A stretch of DNA of 6,905 nucleotides from Porphyromonadaceae bacterium (GCA_003447595.1 DLYT01000121.1:6687-13591), one strand, 5' to 3'; positions 1-5,964 are shown, counted from the stretch's first letter. Numbers and translations: made by a program. Notes: generated by a model from the letters alone, not told the origin.

Positions 1-41
1 CGTGAAGAAGAAATCGTTTGATGCCGATCGAACGATTCACG
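1..41. repeat. Interrupted inverted repeat at left edge
   Basis: AATCGTT (12-18) and AACGATT (31-37) form a 7-bp dyad around a 12-nt loop. The outer bases CGTGA (1-5) and TCACG (37-41) can also pair, leaving a bulge on the left arm. No T-run follows closely, so it is not a clear terminator. It lies upstream of the patatin promoter and could be an operator, the 3' hairpin of an off-window gene, or chance. In frame 1 the first six codons read R-E-E-E-I-V and then TGA at 19-21, which could be the end of an upstream gene, but this is too short to call. Confidence 0.3.
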
Positions 42-51
42 CTTCGTTTAC

Positions 52-81
52 TTTCAGTTTCACGTTCATTATCTATATTTG
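52..81 (+). promoter_or_regulatory. Probable Bacteroides-type promoter of the patatin gene
   Basis: TATATTTG at 74-81 matches the Bacteroidota -7 consensus TAnnTTTG exactly. The -33 element is weak: TTTC at 52-55, 18 bp upstream. Predicted transcription would begin near 88, leaving a leader of about 22 nt before the ATG at 110. The box is seen directly; its use as a promoter is inferred. Confidence 0.45.
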
Positions 82-109
82 TGTCATTGATAATTGAAAT
101 CCTTACTAT

Positions 110-946
110 ATGCAAGAATACGGACTGGTACTCGAGGGCGGAGGCATGCGAGGAACGTTTACTTCGGGTGTGCTCGACTACTTCATGGACAATAATATAT
201 GGGTGCCTTATTTGATCGGAGTATCGGCCGGTGCCGGAAATGGCGTTTCGTACGCGGCACGACAACGCGGAAGAGCAAAAACGGTAAACATTGATATGTA
301 TGAGAAACATCACTACATCGGACTCAAGCACTTGTGGAAAAGTGGCAACTTCATCGATTTCGACTTGTTGTATCACCGCTTCCCTACCGAACTGGTGCCG
401 CTTGATTTTGAGACCTTCTTCCAATATCCGGGACGCTTTGAAGTAGTAACCACCAATTGCATCACCGCACAACCGCACTACTACGAAGAGAAAAGTGACC
501 CCGAACGTCTCATGGACATTTGCCAGGCTTCGGCTTGTTTGCCTTTTATCTGCAAGCCGGTAGAAATCGACAATGCACCGATGCTCGACGGGGGCATCTG
601 TGATCCGATTCCCATTCGCAGGGCCATGAGTCAGGGTTATGAGAAGAACATCATCGTACTTACCCGACTCAAAGAATACCGCAAGGAAGAAAAAGAGCCG
701 CGCATCCCCGGTTTTATCTACCGAAAATACCCGGCTCTGCGCCATCAGCTCAAGACCAGAGCTAAACAATATAACGAAACGCTGCGATTTATCGACGAGC
801 TCGAGGCGCAAGGTAAAGCAATCGTAATCCGTCCGCTCGAAGACTTACATGTAGATCGTCTCGAAAAGGATGTAAACAAGTTGCTTGCACTCTATAACCA
901 CGGCTACGAGTGCGCGCGCCTGATGATGCGTCAGTATGTTTTGTGA
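110..946 (+). CDS. Patatin-like phospholipase family protein (YjjU type)
   Basis: A 278-residue predicted serine lipid acyl hydrolase of the patatin family, which cleaves acyl esters of phospholipids or related lipids with a Ser-Asp dyad. All signature elements are present: the glycine-rich oxyanion loop EGGGMRG (residues 9-15), the nucleophile elbow GVSAG (37-41, Ser39), and the catalytic Asp in MLDGG (Asp160 of DGG, 160-162) followed by DPIP. The oxyanion loop at the extreme N-terminus, the total length and the basic C-terminal third resemble the E. coli YjjU subgroup rather than larger secreted patatins. There is no signal peptide or membrane segment, so it is probably cytoplasmic or peripheral to the inner membrane. 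The ATG at 110 puts GGG at residue 10, as usual in the family, and follows a matching promoter. There is no Shine-Dalgarno sequence. Its last 16 nt overlap the end of the opposing gene. The family assignment is firm; the substrate is unknown. Confidence 0.93.
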   Translation: MQEYGLVLEGGGMRGTFTSGVLDYFMDNNIWVPYLIGVSAGAGNGVSYAARQRGRAKTVNIDMYEKHHYIGLKHLWKSGNFIDFDLLYHRFPTELVPLDFETFFQYPGRFEVVTTNCITAQPHYYEEKSDPERLMDICQASACLPFICKPVEIDNAPMLDGGICDPIPIRRAMSQGYEKNIIVLTRLKEYRKEEKEPRIPGFIYRKYPALRHQLKTRAKQYNETLRFIDELEAQGKAIVIRPLEDLHVDRLEKDVNKLLALYNHGYECARLMMRQYVL

Positions 947-1392
947 GCGTTTGCTTTCTTTTTGTTTTTCATTTTGCGACGCTCCGAAGGCATAAAGACC
1001 GACTTCAGAGCATCGTCGAATGAGACACTGACACTGCCGCCACTGAGATTGGGAGCTTTCGTCCCGATGCCCGGAGGGAGCTTGAAAGCATTTGGATTCA
1101 CCTCAAGAATCTTTATGGGTGGTGGTTGAATAATCTCGGTAAAGTCCTTTTGAATGAAACTTTCCACCCCCGGCTTATACATCCGCTGTCGCTTGAATTC
1201 GGGTGCACGCTCGGTAGGCATAAGCGATCCGTCCTTAAAGCCCTTTTCGAATTCAGGCTTTAATTTGAGCTTAAACTTACCGGCCTTGAAGTCTTTGATC
1301 CAGAGTGTATCTTGATCGCCCAACTGTGCGCGAACTTCTCTGCTACCACAAACGCAAAGCAGGATAAAGATTGTCTTGATGCTAATCCGCAT
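931..1392 (-). CDS. Exported basic protein of unknown function
   Basis: A 153-residue protein that I do not recognise firmly. Residues 1-22 look like a signal peptide: Arg2 and Lys6, a hydrophobic core at about 8-14, and a plausible signal peptidase I site after Val-Arg-Ala22. The mature part is rich in Lys, Phe and Pro. It has a K/F-rich segment near 34-50, a PPP stretch in the middle, a Gly/Ser patch (GGSVSVSF) and a very basic tail (RRKMKNKKK). The motif DTLWIKDF...LKLKPEF...GSL recalls the N-terminal part of some Bacteroidales secreted DUF4858-type proteins, but this is only a weak resemblance. It starts 13 nt after the lipoprotein gene on the same strand, so the two are probably co-transcribed and both act in the envelope. 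Its TGA at 933-931 lies inside the 3' end of the patatin gene. The open frame, signal peptide and operon spacing make it likely to be real. Confidence 0.72.
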   Translation of the reverse strand: MRISIKTIFILLCVCGSREVRAQLGDQDTLWIKDFKAGKFKLKLKPEFEKGFKDGSLMPTERAPEFKRQRMYKPGVESFIQKDFTEIIQPPPIKILEVNPNAFKLPPGIGTKAPNLSGGSVSVSFDDALKSVFMPSERRKMKNKKKANAHKTY

Positions 1393-1405
1393 AAATTATG
1401 ATTCG

Positions 1406-1747
1406 TTATTTTTGTTTGGTGTAGACTTGCTTGTAAGTATTTTGTTCAAGCACCAAGGAGTCGGCCGTCAATGTTGCAATCTTGTAGGCTTCGGTAAAAG
1501 CAAAGCTTTGCGCGTTGCCAATGCTCTCGCCCGACAGATATAGCGAATCTCCTTTTACAAGCCACTTATTAAACTTTAGCGTGGCCATATTGATCGACTC
1601 GGCTTCTCCCCCTTTTTTCAGGGTCATTCCTTGTTGTTGATTTTCCATTCCCGGGATGGGTTGTACCCATGCCCCCACAGGCGACGACGGCGGCATCGTG
1701 CATGCAGTCGCAGCTGTTAACGCTAGTAATGCTAAATGCTTTTTCAT
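1406..1747 (-). CDS. Lipocalin-like lipoprotein
   Basis: A 113-residue predicted lipoprotein. The N-terminus MKKHLALLALTAATAC is a lipoprotein signal peptide with Cys16 in an acceptable lipobox (Ala-Thr-Ala-Cys). Acylated Cys would anchor the protein to a membrane, probably the outer membrane in this phylum. The mature sequence starts with V-GAWVQPIPGM near 24-34 and continues with alternating hydrophobic beta-strand-like segments: MTLKKGG, SINMATLKFNKW, GDSLYLSGESIGN and ADSLVLEQNTY. This resembles the small Bacteroidales lipocalin-like lipoproteins (Lipocalin_3-type family), in which a short beta-barrel or half-barrel follows a GxW motif. The ligand is not known. It is the first gene of a leftward pair with the exported protein 13 nt downstream. 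Its start is supported by the signal peptide and by a -7 box about 65 nt upstream. Family placement is from memory of sequence style, so moderately sure. Confidence 0.8.
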   Translation of the reverse strand: MKKHLALLALTAATACTMPPSSPVGAWVQPIPGMENQQQGMTLKKGGEAESINMATLKFNKWLVKGDSLYLSGESIGNAQSFAFTEAYKIATLTADSLVLEQNTYKQVYTKQK

Positions 1748-1812
1748 GTATATTCTATTCTTTAAAGTAAGTGTGTTCGTTTACTGCTGATATTGTTAAT
1801 TATCGATGCAGA

Positions 1813-1848
1813 CAAATTTAATTAAGCTCCCCAATTTCGATTCGCAAA
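1813..1848 (-). promoter_or_regulatory. Probable promoter of the lipoprotein / exported protein pair
   Basis: Read on the minus strand, 1820-1813 is TAAATTTG, an exact match to the Bacteroidota -7 consensus TAnnTTTG and the same octamer as at yeiH. A TTTG that could serve as -33 lies at 1848-1845, but the 24-bp spacing is longer than usual, so this part is doubtful. Transcription would start near 1806 and give a leader of about 59 nt. Confidence 0.5.
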
Positions 1849-2044
1849 TAACTCATTTTATAATTATTATTCAATTTTACAAACATGCACTCTTTGCATA
1901 TATGCTTGCTCATATTACCGAGCCTTTTGAGCTGTTAATGCCGATATAATCAGAGAATACAACAATATCCTTGTTCAATCACCGGCAATGCAAGGTTGCT
2001 TAAGCATGAGGTCTATTTGACACATCTACAAAGATCCTTAGTAT
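1849..2044. other. Intergenic stretch without a recognisable gene
   Basis: This is the middle of the 378-bp gap between the lipoprotein gene and the PEBP gene. It is A/T-rich and broken by stops in all frames. It contains two short perfect palindromes, GCATATATGC (1896-1905) and TGCTTAAGCA (1997-2006). Neither has a nearby promoter match that would suggest a small RNA. I see no tRNA, repeat family or decayed coding sequence here. Confidence 0.5.
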
Positions 2045-2084
2045 AAAAAATACAAATCTCATCTGCATGATACAGATGAGATTT
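2045..2084 (-). terminator. Rho-independent terminator of the PEBP/YbhB gene
   Basis: A perfect 12-bp stem, AAATCTCATCTG (2054-2065) with CAGATGAGATTT (2073-2084), closes a 7-nt loop. Read on the minus strand, the stem is followed by GTA and then six T (2050-2045). It sits about 40 nt past the stop codon of the secreted PEBP protein and points the right way to end that transcript. On the plus strand no T-run follows the stem, so it is unlikely to work in that direction. Confidence 0.85.
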
Positions 2085-2125
2085 ACCGGTATTACAATTT
2101 ATGGCATGCGCCTATATCTGTTTTT

Positions 2126-2680
2126 TTATTTTTTGTCGCGTTGATAGTACATCACCAACGATGCTTTTTGGATGGTATTTGCATTGATATAAAAACCAAC
2201 CATTGCGGGATTTGCATCTTTTGTTAATCCTAAACTTGGCACTTTCAAGGCATAAACAGTAAAGATGTATTCATGGATTCCATCTCCTTCGGGCGGACAA
2301 GGACCTCCGTAGCCATAACCACCATAATCATTTAAGCTTTGAATTGTTCCTTTGGGTGCTAAACTTCTGACTACATCTCCGGCACCCGTCACAAATTCGG
2401 TTGCTGTAGCAGGAATGTCAAATGCGACCCATTGCCACCATCCGCTACCGGTAGGCGCATCCGGATCATACATGTTGATTGCATAACTCATTGTTCCTGC
2501 CGGTGGGTTTATCCAATGGAGTTGTGGAGATATATTCTTTCCCACACATCCGAAGCTGTTGAAAACTTGCTCCATCGTTGCTTGCCCTTGAATGTCGTTA
2601 CTCTTTAGTGTAAACGTTTGTGCCCAAGTAAGTACTGTGGTACACACGGCCATCATAAATAAAAAAACATACTTTCTCAT
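2126..2680 (-). CDS. Secreted YbhB/YbcL (PEBP) family protein
   Basis: A 184-residue protein of the phosphatidylethanolamine-binding protein fold, bacterial YbhB/YbcL branch. Bacterial members are of unclear function; YbcL is periplasmic in E. coli. Residues 1-20 are a signal peptide (Arg2, Lys3, hydrophobic core 5-17, cleavage after Trp-Ala20), so the mature protein is periplasmic or secreted. Core motifs follow in order: NISPQLHW (49-56), the pocket loop YDPDAP (71-76), GWWQWVAFDIP (80-90), YGGPCPP (124-130) and GIHEYIFTVYAL (134-145). Length is normal for the family. The usual pocket histidine after the tryptophan is Gln83 here, while His136 and Tyr138 are kept. The gene stands alone: divergent from the lysR gene and closed by its own terminator. 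No convincing minus-strand promoter was found; TAGTTTTA at 2782-2775 with TTTG at 2804-2801 is the best but imperfect candidate. Confidence 0.94.
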   Translation of the reverse strand: MRKYVFLFMMAVCTTVLTWAQTFTLKSNDIQGQATMEQVFNSFGCVGKNISPQLHWINPPAGTMSYAINMYDPDAPTGSGWWQWVAFDIPATATEFVTGAGDVVRSLAPKGTIQSLNDYGGYGYGGPCPPEGDGIHEYIFTVYALKVPSLGLTKDANPAMVGFYINANTIQKASLVMYYQRDKK

Positions 2681-2768
2681 AGTACATCTATTAATGGTGA
2701 TATATTACAAAAAAGAACAATTGAAACGATATACGGTTAAGGCTTTTATCCTTTATTAAGAACAACTC

Positions 2769-2799
2769 TTGTCATAAAACTAATTATTGTGTAAATTCG
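2769..2799 (+). promoter_or_regulatory. Probable promoter of the lysR-type gene
   Basis: TAAATTCG at 2792-2799 matches the -7 consensus TAnnTTTG at seven of eight positions counting the free ones. TTG at 2769-2771 lies 20 bp upstream. This would start transcription near 2806, with a short leader of about 19 nt before the ATG at 2825. A dyad ATAA-N6-TTAT (2774-2777 and 2784-2787) lies between the two boxes, where a regulator would block its own promoter. LysR-type regulators often repress themselves this way, but here it is inference. Confidence 0.5.
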
Positions 2800-2824
2800 A
2801 CAAATCAACAAGTTATAATATACA

Positions 2825-3712
2825 ATGATCGATTTTCGCCTGCGGGTATTTCAAAGTGTAGCCTATAATCTAAGCTTTACAAAGGCTTCGAAGGAGCTGT
2901 TTATCAGTCAGCCTGCAATCAGCAAGCATATACAAGAATTGGAGCATGAATATAAGATGCAACTCTTTGAACGTATGGGAAATAAAATTTCGCTTACGCA
3001 TGCCGGCAAGCTGCTACTTACGCATGCCGAAACGATTCTCAATGCATACCGACAGCTCGACTTTGAAATGAATATCTTGAACGAAAACTATGTGGGCGAA
3101 CTGCGATTGGGGGCCAGCACAACGATTGCTCAGTATGTATTGCCGCCTTACCTTGCAACCTTTATCAAGAAGTTTCCCAATATCAAAGTTTCTCTTATTA
3201 ATGGTAATACCCGTGATATCGAACGCGCGCTGATCGAACATCGCATCGACTTGGGTATGGTAGAGGGTAGTAGCCGTTTATTAAATTTACGTTATACCCC
3301 GTTTATAAAGGACGAACTTGTGGTGGTTACGAGCACCGAAAGCTCTCTGGCCCAGTATGATGAAATCACGCTCGAAGAATTGAAACAATTACCATTGGTT
3401 ATACGGGAGAACGGTTCGGGTTCTCTGGATGTGCTCGAAGTGGGACTCGCAAAACATCAAATAAAGATTTCGTCTCTCAACATACTGATACAGCTTGGAA
3501 GCACCGAATCGATCAAGCTTTTTCTTGAGAATACCGACTGTTTGGGCATCGTTTCGATCCAGGCCGTGAAAAACGAGATCGCTGCCGGCAAGTTTAAGAT
3601 TATTGATGTGACAGACTTCGAGTGTGAACGCATGTTTTCGCTGGTTCAGTCGCAAGGAAAAGCAGGTGGTTTGGAAGAAAACTTTATCCGTTACATCACA
3701 GGACAGTTTTAA
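2825..3712 (+). CDS. LysR-type transcriptional regulator (CysL/YeiE-like)
   Basis: A 295-residue DNA-binding regulator of full LysR-family length. The N-terminal winged helix-turn-helix covers about residues 1-60, with the recognition region SFTKASKELFISQPAISKHI (17-36), followed by a linker helix (about 60-88). The inducer-binding domain starts near GELRLGASTTIAQYVLPPYL and contains the typical NTRDIERALIEHRIDLGMVEG-like segment. These features place it near the CysL/YeiE group, regulators of sulfur-compound genes. The next gene on the same strand, 158 nt on, is a YeiH-type transporter, repeating the YeiE-YeiH association of enterobacteria. By that analogy the inducer may be sulfite or a related anion; the sequence alone does not show this. 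The ATG at 2825 gives the standard N-terminus for the family. The downstream gene has its own promoter, so the pair is regulator and target rather than a simple operon. Confidence 0.93.
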   Translation: MIDFRLRVFQSVAYNLSFTKASKELFISQPAISKHIQELEHEYKMQLFERMGNKISLTHAGKLLLTHAETILNAYRQLDFEMNILNENYVGELRLGASTTIAQYVLPPYLATFIKKFPNIKVSLINGNTRDIERALIEHRIDLGMVEGSSRLLNLRYTPFIKDELVVVTSTESSLAQYDEITLEELKQLPLVIRENGSGSLDVLEVGLAKHQIKISSLNILIQLGSTESIKLFLENTDCLGIVSIQAVKNEIAAGKFKIIDVTDFECERMFSLVQSQGKAGGLEENFIRYITGQF

Positions 3713-3735
3713 CCACATCTTCCTCTCCCTTCATT

Positions 3736-3757
3736 ATAACTTTTGATTATTGGTTAT
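3736..3757 (+). promoter_or_regulatory. Candidate LysR-box upstream of the yeiH promoter
   Basis: ATAA (3736-3739) and TTAT (3747-3750) form a dyad with a 7-nt centre, containing the T-N11-A core (T3737, A3749) of LysR-family sites. A wider dyad, ATAAC (3736-3740) with GTTAT (3753-3757), overlaps it, and TTATTGG/TTATTCG is tandemly repeated at 3747-3760. The inner dyad is centred at 3743, about 65 nt upstream of the predicted start at 3808, the standard recognition-site position. The likely ligand is the adjacent LysR-type protein. The region is A/T-rich, so chance is possible. Confidence 0.45.
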
Positions 3758-3769
3758 TCGTATTTAGTA

Positions 3770-3801
3770 TTGGCATATCCCAAAATAGGTATGTAAATTT
3801 G
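3770..3801 (+). promoter_or_regulatory. Promoter of the YeiH-family transporter gene
   Basis: TAAATTTG at 3794-3801 is an exact match to the Bacteroidota -7 box TAnnTTTG, with TTG (3770-3772) 21 bp upstream. The predicted start is near 3808, giving a leader of about 63 nt before ATG 3871. The in-frame TTG at 3799 lies inside the -7 box, so it cannot be the translation start if this promoter is used. An inverted repeat, TTGG (3770-3773) with CCAA (3780-3783), overlaps the -33 element. Confidence 0.65.
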
Positions 3802-3870
3802 TGGCAACAGAAAGAAACACTAGTTTCGCTCTTTTTAAATAATCAGCCTCAAACATATACGATAATAAAT

Positions 3871-4812
3871 ATGAATAAGCTTACGGCATGTATTGCCAAA
3901 AACAACAGAATAATCTTTATCATTCTGTGTATCTTATGCCTTATGCCTTTTATATCTCCGGCTGTGGCATTATTTTTAGGGTTAGCATTTGCAATGACGG
4001 CAGGTCATCCATACCCTCAAGCAAGTAAAAAGGTTTCAAAGAAACTTCTTCAGTACTCGGTGATCGGACTGGGATTCGGGATGAATCTGCACGAGTCATT
4101 AAAGGCCGGTGAAGAAGGTATGATTTTCACAGTTGTTTCGGTCGTTTCGGTTATGCTATTGGGTATTTACCTTGGTCGCCGAATGTTGATTGACAGCAAG
4201 ATTTCTTATTTGATCTCTTCAGGTACCGCTATTTGTGGTGGTAGTGCAATCGCTGCTGTGGCTCCGGTTGTAAAAGCAAACGATCATGAAATTACAGTAG
4301 CAATGGGAACTATTTTTGTTCTTAACGCCATTGCTTTGTTTATCTTCCCTCCGATCGGACATTTACTTGATATGACACAAGAGCAATTTGGTCTTTGGGC
4401 CGCAATTGCTATCCACGATACAAGTTCGGTGGTTGGTGCCGGTGCTGCCTACGGCGAAAAAGCATTGGAAATCGCAACCATGGTAAAGCTAACACGTGCA
4501 CTTTGGATCATTCCTCTAGCATTGGTTAGTTCGTTCATCTTCAAAAACAAATCCAGTAAAATACAAATTCCTTGGTTTATCTTGTTTTTCGTACTAGCAA
4601 TGATTGCCAATACGTTTATCGAGATTCCTGCTGTAATTACTACCGCAATCACTTGGTTGTCGAAAAAAGGTCTTACACTTACCCTGTTCCTGATTGGTAC
4701 CGGTTTGTCAAGACATGTAATGAAGCAAGTGGGTATTAAACCAATGGTGCAAGGCGTTATGCTTTGGATATTTATTGCGATTATGAGTTTAGGTGTCATA
4801 ATGTTTCTTTAA
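3871..4812 (+). CDS. yeiH: YeiH-family putative sulfate/sulfite export transporter
   Basis: A 313-residue polytopic inner-membrane protein of the YeiH family (Pfam Cons_hypoth698), annotated elsewhere as putative sulfate exporters; related proteins are linked to sulfite or sulfonate metabolism. About nine or ten hydrophobic segments can be seen, for example near 14-43, 84-102, 143-166, 173-193, 210-224, 234-252 and 291-313. The family signatures are intact: YSVIGLGFGMNL (62-73), SSGTAICGGSAIAA (116-129), AIHDTSSVVGAG (180-191), KLTRALWIIP (206-215) and FLIGTGLSRH (273-282). ATG 3871 is chosen over an upstream in-frame TTG (3799) because the promoter overlaps the latter and the extra 24 residues are unlike the family. 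No Shine-Dalgarno sequence is present. The preceding LysR-type gene is its probable regulator. mdh follows after 72 nt with no terminator between. The transported anion is inferred from family, not shown. Confidence 0.92.
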   Translation: MNKLTACIAKNNRIIFIILCILCLMPFISPAVALFLGLAFAMTAGHPYPQASKKVSKKLLQYSVIGLGFGMNLHESLKAGEEGMIFTVVSVVSVMLLGIYLGRRMLIDSKISYLISSGTAICGGSAIAAVAPVVKANDHEITVAMGTIFVLNAIALFIFPPIGHLLDMTQEQFGLWAAIAIHDTSSVVGAGAAYGEKALEIATMVKLTRALWIIPLALVSSFIFKNKSSKIQIPWFILFFVLAMIANTFIEIPAVITTAITWLSKKGLTLTLFLIGTGLSRHVMKQVGIKPMVQGVMLWIFIAIMSLGVIMFL

Positions 4813-4884
4813 TACCGAAACATAAACCTGACTTCTCGAGTTATTTTATAAATAGTAAAATTCAGATTTTAAAATCATCAAGCT

Positions 4885-5886
4885 ATGAAATTTGTTACTA
4901 ACGAAAAACTTACGATCGTAGGCGCTGCCGGTATGATCGGATCAAACATGATCCAAACTGCAATCATGATGGGACTTACCCCTAACATCTGTGCTTATGA
5001 CCCTTTTGCTCCAGCTCTAGAAGGCGTTGCTGAAGAAATGTATCACTGTGGTTTTGAAGGTGTAAACCTTACATGGACTAGCAACATCGAAGAAGCTTTT
5101 AAAGATGCAAAATACATCATTTCTTCAGGTGGTGCTGCTCGTAAAGCAGGAATGACTCGTGAAGACCTTTTGAAAGGTAATGCAGAAATTGCAGCACAAC
5201 TAGGTAAAGATATTAAAACATATTGTCCGGACGTGAAACACGTTACTATCGTTTTCAACCCGGCAGATATCACAGGTTTGATCACTATGCTTTATGCAGG
5301 TCTTAAACCAACTCAAGTAAGTACATTGGCTGCTTTGGATAGCACACGTCTACAAACAGCTTTGGCTCAACACTTCGGTATTCCACGCGACGCAGTCGTT
5401 AATCCTCGTACGTATGGTGGCCACGGTGAACAAATGGCTGTATTTGCTTCAACTACAATGGTAAACGGTAAACCTCTTACTGAAATCATCGGTTCGGCAG
5501 AACTTCCTAATGAAACTTGGGTAGCTATGAAAGAAAAAGTAACTCAAGGTGGTAAACGTATCATCGAACTTCGCGGTCGTTCTTCATTCCAAAGCCCTGC
5601 TTTCGTTTCTGTAGAAATGATTCGTGCAGCAATGGGTGGTGAAGCGTTCAGATGGCCTGCTGGTGTTTATGTTTCTGATGCTAAATTTGATCACATCATG
5701 ATGGCTATGGAAACTTCAATCACTAAAGATGGTATCACTTACAAAGAAGTTGCCGGTACTCCTGCTGAAATGGCTGAACTAGAAAACAGCTACAAGCACT
5801 TGTGCAAGCTTCGTGACGAAGTTATCGAAATGGGTATCCTTCCATCAATTGATAAATGGAATGAACTAAACCCAAATATCAAATAA
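4885..5886 (+). CDS. mdh: Malate dehydrogenase (NAD-dependent)
   Basis: A 333-residue cytoplasmic enzyme of the LDH/MDH superfamily that interconverts malate and oxaloacetate with NAD. In anaerobic Bacteroidales it usually serves the reductive branch towards fumarate and succinate. The Rossmann loop is GAAGMIG (13-19), and Asp39 at the end of the second strand favours NAD over NADP. The substrate loop GGAARKAGMTRED holds Arg86 and Arg92. Asn125 lies in FNPAD. Asp152 and Arg155 are in LDSTR, and the catalytic base is His180 in YGGHGE, paired with Asp152. Length agrees with Bacteroidales homologues. Codon use (many GGT, CGT, AAC, CTT) differs from the neighbouring genes and suits a highly expressed gene. 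I found no good -7/-33 match in the 72-nt gap before it, so it may be read from the yeiH promoter or use an atypical promoter inside yeiH. A strong terminator follows. Confidence 0.96.
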   Translation: MKFVTNEKLTIVGAAGMIGSNMIQTAIMMGLTPNICAYDPFAPALEGVAEEMYHCGFEGVNLTWTSNIEEAFKDAKYIISSGGAARKAGMTREDLLKGNAEIAAQLGKDIKTYCPDVKHVTIVFNPADITGLITMLYAGLKPTQVSTLAALDSTRLQTALAQHFGIPRDAVVNPRTYGGHGEQMAVFASTTMVNGKPLTEIIGSAELPNETWVAMKEKVTQGGKRIIELRGRSSFQSPAFVSVEMIRAAMGGEAFRWPAGVYVSDAKFDHIMMAMETSITKDGITYKEVAGTPAEMAELENSYKHLCKLRDEVIEMGILPSIDKWNELNPNIK

Positions 5887-5910
5887 CAATTTATTGTTTA
5901 TTCTATATTG

Positions 5911-5948
5911 AAAGAAGCCCATATCCGTTTATCGGTATGGGCTTCTTT
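5911..5948. terminator. Bidirectional terminator between mdh and rbr
   Basis: AAAGAAGCCCATATCCG (5911-5927) pairs with CGGTATGGGCTTCTTT (5933-5948) around the loop TTTAT. This is a 16-bp stem with one bulged T and a GC-rich middle (GCCC/GGGC). Each strand ends with CTTCTTT, so the hairpin can end both mdh (stop at 5886) and the converging rubrerythrin gene (stop at 5965). Read either way, the T-rich tail is partly inside the stem. Confidence 0.88.
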
Positions 5949-5964
5949 ATTATGATTAGGTCAA

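Noticed and set aside
1..21. Six codons R-E-E-E-I-V and a stop as the C-terminus of an upstream gene
   Set aside because: It is too short to distinguish from chance, and a minus-strand frame is also open across the same bases.
1896..2006. Palindromes GCATATATGC and TGCTTAAGCA as operators or a small RNA
   Set aside because: Ten-base palindromes are common in A/T-rich DNA. Neither is placed at a promoter, and no promoter-terminator pair frames a small RNA here.
2064..2076. 12-base sequence CTGTATCATGCA shared between the ybhB terminator loop (minus strand) and 6839-6850 (plus strand)
   Set aside because: A 12-base match between strands in nearly 7 kb is expected about once or more by chance, and the contexts are unrelated.
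3014..3241. Antisense frames inside lysR, yeiH, mdh, rubrerythrin and patatin
   Set aside because: They lie wholly inside well-supported genes, have no family motifs, signal peptides or own promoters, and follow from the codon pattern of the real gene.
4820..4870. Terminator between yeiH and mdh
   Set aside because: Only short A/T-only symmetry such as ATTTTATAAAT is present. There is no stable stem with a following T-run.
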